NCBI GenBank assembly: GCA_913058555.1
Contig: CAJXRJ010000315.1
Location: forward strand, 1-8,327
Source of the DNA: an uncultured bacterium
GTDB taxonomy: Bacteria > Planctomycetota > UBA1135 > GCA-002686595
Length of the DNA: 8,327 bases
Reading direction: 5' to 3'
In this document: one piece after another, positions 1 to 4,963 of the stretch
How positions within the stretch are numbered: position 1 is the stretch's first letter
How the letters are laid out: each line of letters starts with the position of its first letter
Translations under genes and position numbers: made by a program
The notes under the pieces: model-generated
What the model was told of the DNA's origin: nothing
Database searches by the model: none
The model's input: only the letters and a program-made list of their open reading frames with translations

Positions 1-1
1 C

Positions 2-289
2 TTCTGTGGATCGCGCGCACCGGACTACGCCCCCGGTGCCGGTGGAAGCCTGGGAACACTTTGCCTCGGGGGCAGCATCAGTCGCTTCAATCGCCCCGGT
101 GAAATTCGAATGGTCGACGAGACTGGGCGAGTGGCGCTCGAGCTGGACCTCAACTCAATTCCCAGCGGGTCGGGAACGATCTCGGGTCAAGCCGGTCAGA
201 CCTGGTACTTCCAAGGGTGGCATAGGGACCGAGTCGCGGGAGTGGCCACCTCGAACTTCACGGACGCGATGGAAGTGACGCTGCGATAG
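2..289 (+). CDS. C-terminal fragment of a secreted/surface protein with a planctomycete-type C-terminal module
   Basis: A reading frame open at the left edge, starting at base 2, runs 95 codons to a TAG at 287-289. The readable protein contains CLGGSISRFNRPGEI, then ALELDLNSIPSGSG, then GQTWYFQGWHRD, then SNFTDAMEVTLR at the end. The order of these pieces (a Cys-Leu-Gly-Gly start, a short beta-rich repeat, a TW.FQ.W.RD motif, SNFTD near the terminus) matches a C-terminal module I know from many large extracellular proteins of Planctomycetota, especially Saltatorellus/Poly30-type genomes. It is probably a beta-sandwich outside the cytoplasm; its function is unknown. The start, signal peptide and any N-terminal catalytic or adhesive domains lie beyond the window. 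Family recognition is from memory. That the frame is coding is well supported by the motif and by termination directly after it. Confidence 0.78.
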   Translation, partial: FCGSRAPDYAPGAGGSLGTLCLGGSISRFNRPGEIRMVDETGRVALELDLNSIPSGSGTISGQAGQTWYFQGWHRDRVAGVATSNFTDAMEVTLR

Positions 290-525
290 TTCCGCGGAGC
301 AACGAGCAGGCAACGGCATCTCGCTGGCGGTACCGAGGAGATACCTCACGCGAGAACGCTAAGGGATTCACGGTTCTGGCAGTGCGTGATGCGCTCAATG
401 CACCGGGTAGCTCGCAACCTCTGCGCATCGACAACTCAGGCCCACTTCCCACCATCATTCCATGAAGAACGCTCGCACGCTCTCTGGCTTCTTGGCTTCG
501 GTCGTCTGGCTGTCCGCTGTCGCAG
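290..525. other. Gene-less stretch between the partial surface-protein gene and the transposase remnant
   Basis: I recognise no intact gene here. In frame 1 of the plus strand a short peptide (GFTVLAVRDALNAPGSSQPL and onward) ends at a TGA at 463-465. It has no recognisable start, no ribosome binding site and no family I know, so it may be a decayed gene end or chance. No terminator hairpin with a T-run is obvious after the stop at 289. Because a transposase fragment follows immediately, this stretch is plausibly part of the same decayed insertion, but its sequence does not prove that. Confidence 0.4.
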
Positions 526-801
526 GGATTTTCCCTCCACGCAGCCACCCGCGTCGAGGCTAACGACCCCGAGCGGCTCGAAGCTCTCATCAGATACGTC
601 GCCCGTCCGCGCCTCGCCCAAGGCCGCCTCCAAGTCCGCACGGGCGGCAAGGTCAAGTGGACCCTCCGCCGCCCTTGGCGCGACGGAACCCGCGCCTTCG
701 TCTTCGATCCTCTAGGAATACTGAGCCGCGCTCGTCTATCAGCTTTGGGGGTCTTCTGGCTGCACCCTTCGGGACACTGCTGAGCAGCTCCCAAGACTGA
801 C
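526..801 (+). pseudogene. Decayed IS91-family (Y2) transposase fragment
   Basis: Frame 1 from base 526 reads GFSLHAATRVEANDPERLE, then LIRYVARPRLAQGRLQ, then VKWTLRRPWRDGTRAFVFDP, ending near 714. This is the downstream part of the IS91-type transposase domain (PF04986, Y2_Tnp), where GFSLHA, the RY..RP..A..RL motif and the K/RRPWRDGT..V.F.PL motif occur in this order. After about 735 the likely homologous sequence shifts to another frame (GGLLAAPFGTLLSS, reaching a TGA at 799-801), while frame 1 itself stops at 781-783. The N-terminal half with the catalytic tyrosines is not found upstream and no start codon serves this frame, so the gene is a broken remnant. A weak hint of the C-terminal zinc-binding end (GALRTLATSLT) lies at about 890-930. 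IS91 elements transpose by rolling-circle replication and lack terminal inverted repeats, so I cannot define the ends. Confidence 0.75.
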
Positions 802-933
802 AAACGAGCGCGACGCGGCGTTCCACCGGTGATTTACGACTCGGTGTTCCGACTGGAGTCTAGTGCGGTAGTTCCGCCCGCAGGGATCTGTGCAGGGGGC
901 GCTCCGCACCTTGGCTACCTCGTTGACGCGGGG
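802..933. other. Short non-coding stretch, possibly the tail of the transposase remnant
   Basis: There is no intact gene. On the plus strand, DSVFRLESSAVVPPAGICAGG (about 838-900) and, in another frame, GALRTLATSLT (about 893-925) loosely resemble the RVF..D.L.CP.CGG..R.LAT end of IS91-type transposases. The similarity is by eye only and is broken by a frameshift. The stretch also lies directly after the stop of the minus-strand DUF7668-like gene at 934, and I see no convincing terminator hairpin for that gene here. Confidence 0.3.
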
Positions 934-1311
934 CTACTCCACCCAAACGCCATCAATCTCAAACTTCCAACCCGCGGGGCTCTCACACACCGTGGCGACG
1001 ATCGAAAGGTCACTCACTGGCTCGTCCGTCGTGGCGAGGTCGACGATGATGTCCCATCGGCCGTTGCCTTGATACATGGCTTGTGAGTGAGTCCAGGTCT
1101 CGTCGCTAAGTCCAACGACGTCGGCTCCGTAGTCTTCGACGTTGCTGGCGATGAGCTTCTGCGTGTCGCTGGAGAGCTCAGAGCATCCCCTGATGCTCCG
1201 GCTGAGCAATAGGTCGCCTTCGCTGATGGCGGTGGCAATCGCTTCCAGCGTGGAGCGCCAAACGAGGGGGATCGGCTGAGGGTTGTCGAGGTCCTTGATC
1301 GGCTGCTCCAT
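934..1311 (-). CDS. Small DUF7668-like protein of unknown function (125 aa)
   Basis: The 125-residue protein begins MEQPIKDLDNPQPIPLVW and ends FEIDGVWVE. This resembles a family of small soluble proteins (DUF7668 as I remember it) with a conserved D.DNPQPIP..W start, an acidic middle ending in W, a GxWDxxVDL segment (here GNGRWDIIVDLATTDEP) and a hydrophilic C-terminal strand. There is no signal peptide, membrane segment or known catalytic motif, so it is probably cytoplasmic. The frame is open to 1530, but the ATG at 1309-1311 is chosen because a strong AGGAGGG lies six bases before it and the family-like sequence begins exactly there; the upstream part is Arg/Pro/Gly-rich and looks non-coding. 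It is separated from groEL by a strong terminator, so it has its own promoter. Paralogues and immunity-type roles are reported for many similar small DUFs, but nothing here supports a function. Confidence 0.72.
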   Translation of the reverse strand: MEQPIKDLDNPQPIPLVWRSTLEAIATAISEGDLLLSRSIRGCSELSSDTQKLIASNVEDYGADVVGLSDETWTHSQAMYQGNGRWDIIVDLATTDEPVSDLSIVATVCESPAGWKFEIDGVWVE

Positions 1312-1317
1312 CTCATT

Positions 1318-1324
1318 CCCTCCT
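1318..1324 (-). promoter_or_regulatory. Strong Shine-Dalgarno of the DUF7668-like gene
   Basis: On the minus strand the sequence AGGAGGG is followed by AATGAG and then the ATG at 1311. This near-perfect anti-16S match with a six-base spacer decides the start over the in-frame upstream extension. It contrasts with groES and groEL, which have no such site. Confidence 0.75.
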
Positions 1325-1513
1325 CGCTCCGCGAACGTCACGCTCACTGAGTATGAAACTACCACACCGGGGGGACTACGGAACAGCAGCGGCTTACCAG
1401 CCTCGCGCGGAGGTCCGTGGGAGCGCCCGTAATGGGCCCCGCAACGGGCCCCGCCGCATGGGACATGCAGCACAGGAGCCACGGCGGGCCGGGCATTCCG
1501 TGATGGCCCGGGT
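1325..1513. other. Intergenic region between groEL terminator and DUF7668-like gene
   Basis: About 190 bases without a gene. It should contain the promoter of the minus-strand DUF7668-like gene, but I cannot point to a convincing -35/-10 pair. A short direct repeat GGGCCCCGC occurs at about 1434-1442 and 1446-1454. The plus-strand ORF crossing it has an unnatural Arg/Pro/Ala-rich composition and is not a gene. Confidence 0.4.
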
Positions 1514-1558
1514 AAACAAACAAGCCGCACCCGCGCGTGAGCGCGGGTGCGGCTTGTT
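1514..1558 (-). terminator. Intrinsic terminator of the groES-groEL operon
   Basis: A perfect inverted repeat (arms 1519-1536 and 1541-1558, four-base loop GTGA on the plus strand) lies 33 bases beyond the groEL stop. Read on the minus strand, the GC-rich 18-bp stem runs into a T-rich stretch (TTGTTTGTTTA, partly inside the arm). This is a strong rho-independent terminator for transcription coming from groEL. On the plus strand the stem is not followed by a T-run, so it looks one-directional. Confidence 0.88.
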
Positions 1559-1591
1559 GGGAGAGGCTTAGGCGCTAGGGCGCCTTAGATC

Positions 1592-3211
1592 TCAGTGGTG
1601 GTGTCCGCCACCTGCACCGGCCGGCTCTTCGCTGTTCGGAGTGTCCGAGACGAGGGCGTCGGTGGTGAGGAGGAGGGAGGCCACGGAGGAGGCGTTTTGC
1701 AGGCCGCAGCGGACGACTTTGGTGGGGTCGATGACGCCAGCTTTGATGAGGTCTTCGTAGACCTCGGTGGCGGCGTTGTAGCCGTGGCCGGCTTTGCCCA
1801 TCGCGAGGACGTTCTGGACGACAACGGCGCCGTCGAGGCCGGCGTTGATCGCGATCTGGCGGAGGGGGGCTTCGATGGCGCGACGGATGATCATCGCGCC
1901 AACGCGCTCGTCGCCGTCAAGCTTGAGCTTCTCGAGGACGGAGATGCAGGAGAGGAGGGCGGTTCCTCCACCGGGGACGATGCCTTCTTCGACGGCAGCG
2001 CGGGTGGCGTGGAGTGCGTCTTCGACGCGGGCCTTCTTCTCTTTCATCTCGGACTCGGTCGCAGCACCAACGTTGATTTGGGCAACGCCGCCGGACAGCT
2101 TCGCGAGGCGCTCTTGGAGCTTCTCGCCGTCGTAGTCCGACTTGGTGTGCTCGAGCTCGGCGCGGATCTGGTCGATCCGGCCCTTGATCTCGGCCTTCTT
2201 GCCAGCACCCTCGATGATGGTGGTGGCGTCCTTGGTCACGATGATCTTCTTGGCCTTGCCGAGGTCCTTGATGGTGGTTCCCTCGAGGGTCGCACCGGTG
2301 GACTCCATGATGGCGTTGGCGCCGGTGAGAACACCGAGGTCTTGCATCATGGCCGAACGACGATCACCAAAGCCGGGGGCTTTGACGGCGACGCACGGGA
2401 AGGAGCCGCGGAGGCGGTTGATCACGAGGGTCGCAAGGGCTTCACCCTCGATGTCCTCGGCGATGATGAGAAGGGGGCGCCCGGCCTGAGCGACTTGCTC
2501 AAGGAGGGGGATCATGTCCTTGATGGACGAGATCTTCTTCTCGTGGACCAGGACGAGGGCGTCGTCGAGGACACACTCCATCTTGGCGGGGTCCGTGACG
2601 AAGTGGGGGGAGAGGAAGCCCTTGTCGAACTGCATGCCCTCAACCCACTCGACCTCGGTCTCCATGCCGCGGCCGTCCTCGACCGTGATGACCCCGTCTT
2701 TGCCGACGCGGTCCATGGCCTGGGCGATCATCTCGCCGATCTCGTGGTCGTTGTTCGACGCGATAGCGCCGACCTGTGCGATCTCCTGGTGGCCCTTGAT
2801 GGGCGTGGAGACTTTCGCAAGCTGAGCGACGCACGCCTTCACGGCGGCTTCCATGCCGCGCTTGAGCGCGACCGGGTTAGCGCCGGCGGTGACGTTCTTG
2901 AGGCCCTCTTCGAAGATGGCCTCGGCAAGGACGGTGGCGGTCGTGGTGCCGTCGCCGGCGGCCTCGTTGGTCCGCTGGGCGACTTGCTTCACGAGCTGCG
3001 CGCCCATGTTTTCGTAGGCGTCTTCGAGCTCGACTTCCTTAGCGACCGTGACACCGTCTTTGGTGACGGTGGGGCTACCGAAGGACTTCTCGATGATGAC
3101 GTTGCGACCGCGAGGCCCGAGCGTGACCTTGACGGCGCGCGCGAGCTTCTTCACGCCGGCGCGAATGTGCTCGCGCGCGGTGGAGTCGTAGCTGATCTGC
3201 TTGGCTGCCAT
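1592..3211 (-). CDS. groEL: 60-kDa chaperonin GroEL
   Basis: ATP-driven chaperonin that folds cytoplasmic proteins inside a double seven-membered ring, capped by GroES. The 539-residue protein aligns end to end with E. coli GroEL in the same numbering: LGPRGRNV at 31-38, the ATP-binding GDGTTT at 86-91 (with D87), the hydrolysis Asp at 398 in RVEDALHATRA, and the chaperonin signature AAVEEGIVPGGG at 405-416. Apical substrate-binding positions are mostly hydrophobic (F199, F204, I234, L237, V263), but position 203 is His where E. coli has Tyr. The tail is EEPAGAGGGHHH rather than Gly-Gly-Met repeats. It starts at the ATG at 3209-3211, 34 bases after groES, and is cotranscribed with it. The leader before the ATG (CTAACCACTACATACAC) is A/C-rich and has no visible Shine-Dalgarno. 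A strong terminator follows. Confidence 0.98.
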   Translation of the reverse strand: MAAKQISYDSTAREHIRAGVKKLARAVKVTLGPRGRNVIIEKSFGSPTVTKDGVTVAKEVELEDAYENMGAQLVKQVAQRTNEAAGDGTTTATVLAEAIFEEGLKNVTAGANPVALKRGMEAAVKACVAQLAKVSTPIKGHQEIAQVGAIASNNDHEIGEMIAQAMDRVGKDGVITVEDGRGMETEVEWVEGMQFDKGFLSPHFVTDPAKMECVLDDALVLVHEKKISSIKDMIPLLEQVAQAGRPLLIIAEDIEGEALATLVINRLRGSFPCVAVKAPGFGDRRSAMMQDLGVLTGANAIMESTGATLEGTTIKDLGKAKKIIVTKDATTIIEGAGKKAEIKGRIDQIRAELEHTKSDYDGEKLQERLAKLSGGVAQINVGAATESEMKEKKARVEDALHATRAAVEEGIVPGGGTALLSCISVLEKLKLDGDERVGAMIIRRAIEAPLRQIAINAGLDGAVVVQNVLAMGKAGHGYNAATEVYEDLIKAGVIDPTKVVRCGLQNASSVASLLLTTDALVSDTPNSEEPAGAGGGHHH

Positions 3212-3245
3212 GTGTATGTAGTGGTTAGTTGCCTAAAGGGCGGGA

Positions 3246-3557
3246 TCAGCCAACGATGGCGAGGATGTCATCCTCACGCATGATGATGTACTCCTCTCCG
3301 TCGTACTTGACGTCCGTACCGGCGTAGGAGGTGAAGAGGACGCGGTCGCCCTTCGAAACGCTGAAGGTCGTCTTGTCGCCGTTGTCGAGGGTCTTGCCTT
3401 CGCCGGTCGCCATGATGATGCCTTCCTTGGGCTTCTCTTTGGCGCTCTCGGGGAGGAGGATGCCGCCGGCGGTCTTCTCTTCGGCCTCAACGCGCTGGAT
3501 GAGGACGCGGTCACCGAGGGGGCGGATGGCAACGTTCTTCTTGGTCTTGGTGGCCAT
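3246..3557 (-). CDS. groES: 10-kDa co-chaperonin GroES
   Basis: Seven-subunit lid of the GroEL folding chamber. The 103-residue protein starts MATKTKKNVAIRPLGDRVLI, carries the mobile loop that contacts GroEL (about residues 24-36, EEKTAGGILLP), the GKTLDNG segment and the GDRVLF..YAGT..KYDGEEY beta-barrel end, finishing DDILAIVG. Length and order are normal for the family. The frame is open further upstream to 3848, but the ATG at 3555-3557 is chosen because GroES homology begins there and a terminator for the previous gene lies in the extension. It is the first gene of a two-gene operon with groEL. No clear Shine-Dalgarno precedes the ATG (CAGACTTCAAGAC), and no CIRCE element is present in the leader. 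Confidence 0.97.
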   Translation of the reverse strand: MATKTKKNVAIRPLGDRVLIQRVEAEEKTAGGILLPESAKEKPKEGIIMATGEGKTLDNGDKTTFSVSKGDRVLFTSYAGTDVKYDGEEYIIMREDDILAIVG

Positions 3558-3628
3558 GTCTTGAAGTCTGCGCCGATGTGTGCGGCGCGCTGGGGTCTTG
3601 AAGAAGTGAGGCGGGCCGAGAACGGCCC
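3558..3628 (-). promoter_or_regulatory. groESL leader with two inverted repeats and a direct repeat
   Basis: Between the preceding terminator and groES are only about 80 bases, which must hold the operon's promoter and leader. They contain a perfect inverted repeat at 3613-3628 (6-bp arms, 4-base loop), a second at 3570-3588 (GCGCCG and its complement, 7-base loop) ending 12 bases before the ATG, and a 9-bp direct repeat (CTTCAAGAC on the minus strand) at 3558-3566 and 3595-3603 that flanks the second inverted repeat. The usual HrcA target CIRCE (TTAGCACTC-N9-GAGTGCTAA) is absent, and I see no clear sigma-32 or sigma-70 promoter. Operator or leader-hairpin function is an inference from position. 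Confidence 0.4.
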
Positions 3629-3637
3629 AGGGAACAG

Positions 3638-3674
3638 AAAAAAAGGTCCGCCAAGCCCCGGGTGGGGGCTTGGC
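3638..3674 (-). terminator. Intrinsic terminator of the response-regulator gene
   Basis: On the minus strand a perfect 10-bp stem (GCCAAGCCCC and its complement, loop of five, arms 3665-3674 and 3650-3659) is followed within six bases by seven T residues (3638-3644). It lies about 20 bases after the response-regulator stop and before groES, so it separates the regulator from the groESL operon. Confidence 0.9.
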
Positions 3675-3694
3675 GTGATCGGTGGGGGCGAGCG

Positions 3695-4123
3695 CTAGCT
3701 CGCTTCGCCCCAGTGCAGGTCCAGGACGCGCCGAATCTCGTCGCGGAGGTGGATCGGCTGGACGGGCTTGCGGAGGAACGCGCTGGCGCCTTCGCGGAGA
3801 GCCCACTGGGCGACGCCGTCGGAGGCCTCGCCGGACCAGAGGATGCATGGGAGCTCGGGACGCTGGCCCCGGAGCAGGCTGAAGAGGGCAATCCCGCCGT
3901 CGTCGCGGGTCTCAGCCGACTCGGCGGAGAGCGGCGGCGGCATGTGCACGTCGACCAGGGCCAGGTGCAGGGGCGCGCCCAGCATGATCGAGCGACGGAT
4001 GATGGTCAGGGCCTCTTCGCCGGAGCCCGCTTCGACGACGTCGATCCCTACGCCCACGAGGAGCTCGGCGGCTCCCTTGCGGACGTCTTGGTCGTCATCG
4101 GCGATGAGTATGCGGTGATCCAT
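3695..4123 (-). CDS. Single-domain response regulator (receiver domain only)
   Basis: A 142-residue CheY-like receiver. The acidic pocket is D9-D10-D11 in ILIADDDQD, the phospho-acceptor is D58 in LALVDVHMP, the switch Ser is S97 in ILWSGEAS, and the conserved Lys is K119 in FLRKP. There is no DNA-binding or enzymatic output domain, so it probably acts by binding a partner protein, or in a phosphorelay, after phosphorylation by a histidine kinase that is not in this window. A slightly long loop (about residues 62-77, PPLSAESAETRDDGG) follows the phospho-site. The ATG at 4121-4123 is chosen because the receiver fold starts there; the upstream frame to 4318 is Arg/Gly/Pro-rich and unlike coding sequence. 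No strong Shine-Dalgarno is seen. It has its own terminator, so its position beside groESL does not imply co-transcription. Confidence 0.93.
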   Translation of the reverse strand: MDHRILIADDDQDVRKGAAELLVGVGIDVVEAGSGEEALTIIRRSIMLGAPLHLALVDVHMPPPLSAESAETRDDGGIALFSLLRGQRPELPCILWSGEASDGVAQWALREGASAFLRKPVQPIHLRDEIRRVLDLHWGEAS

Positions 4124-4963
4124 GGCTTCAATCGGCGGAGAAGCAAACGGCGTGCCGGGGCTGGGGCACGGCGAGAAGCCAGGCCTGGCTCGCCCCGCCG
4201 AGCGCCCCCGATACCCCCTCGATGCACTCCCGAGCCCTCCGGCGGGCCCTGAATCCGGCCCGGCAGCTGTTGGGCCCCCTGCCTCTATGGCAGCGCCCCG
4301 GCGGCGCCGGGTGGCCATATGTCAGCCTGGCAGCGGTGCCGGGCCCGAGTTCACCCAGAAGCAGCAGTGGGCCCCATGGGTGATGGCGTCCCCGCGGCGT
4401 CGCCATCAGCCGCTCATTAAGGAGGGCCACCTCCGCGGGCCTCGCCGCCATTGGGCCAGGCCTCCCCGATGAGCCGGGCAATTCAAAAGAGGTCCGACTT
4501 GGCCTCTCTCTTTGGGTTCGCTCTTTCCCTAGCCGTTCCGGCACAGTGGGTTGGGGTGGATCCTCCCCGTGCGGGGCCCCGACTGACCACGCCAGGCAAA
4601 GGGCACGCCCCCACCGACACTTATGGAGATGGGCACCCATTCTTCGAAGTCAGCTTGGAAGTGATCCTGCCTCGGCCGCGGCGCCCGGCCACCTGTGGAT
4701 CAGGTCCAGCTGCCCGCCTGGGACCGCTGGCCGTGCCACCCCGTACACCCCCAGATCGTCGTGAATGACCTCGCGTCCGCTTTCCATACCGGAGGCCGTC
4801 GCTTCCGGCGTTCATGGGGCGGTACCTGCCCAGCGGCATCCTGTCCGCGTGGACCCAGACCGCCAACGGGCCGAAGGAGCGGCGCTTGCCCGTCGGCGTT
4901 GCCCACCCCGCTCACAAGGTGGACCTGGCCGCCCTGGAGAGAACTCGCGGGCGCTCGGCCGGA
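4124..4963. other. 840-base stretch with no recognisable gene
   Basis: Both strands carry open frames here (for example minus 4128-4640 and plus 4451-4768), but their products are dominated by Arg, Pro and Gly, show no motif, and look like chance frames in GC-rich DNA. The visible structure is an inverted repeat at 4381-4388/4401-4408 (TGATGGCG and its complement) and a weak minus-strand hairpin at 4488-4507 (AGAGGCC paired with GGaCCTCT) running into TTTT, which could be a poor terminator. The promoter of the response regulator should lie near 4124-4250. I see no tRNA, rRNA or well-known structured RNA. An undetected small RNA or a decayed gene remains possible. Confidence 0.5.

Noticed and set aside
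386..715. 109-residue plus-strand ORF starting MMRSMHRV
   Set aside because: Its frame is not the one that encodes the IS91 motifs, and its product is Ser/Ala/Arg-rich without recognisable features.
258..803. 181-residue minus-strand ORF
   Set aside because: It is antisense to the transposase remnant; Arg/Ser-rich with no motif.
1434..1454. GGGCCCCGC direct repeat as a CRISPR or tandem array
   Set aside because: Only two short copies three bases apart; no array.
1312..1530. N-terminal extension of the DUF7668-like protein
   Set aside because: The extra 73 residues have no family similarity, and a strong Shine-Dalgarno is placed exactly for the downstream ATG at 1311.
1595..3283. 562-residue plus-strand ORF
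   Set aside because: It is the antisense of groEL. Its product is a monotonous Asp/Gly/Val/Leu-rich sequence with no motif, as expected from the reverse complement of a GC-rich gene, whereas the minus strand is unmistakable GroEL.
3558..3637. CIRCE operator before groES
   Set aside because: I looked for TTAGCACTC-N9-GAGTGCTAA and found no match, even allowing several mismatches; the inverted repeats present are unrelated GC-rich ones.
4510..4530. Possible tRNA T-arm (GGGTTCGCTC)
   Set aside because: No acceptor stem, anticodon arm or CCA-side pairing could be built around it.
4128..4640. 170-residue minus-strand ORF
   Set aside because: Arg/Pro/Gly-rich, no motif, no ribosome binding site; overlaps the promoter region of the response regulator.
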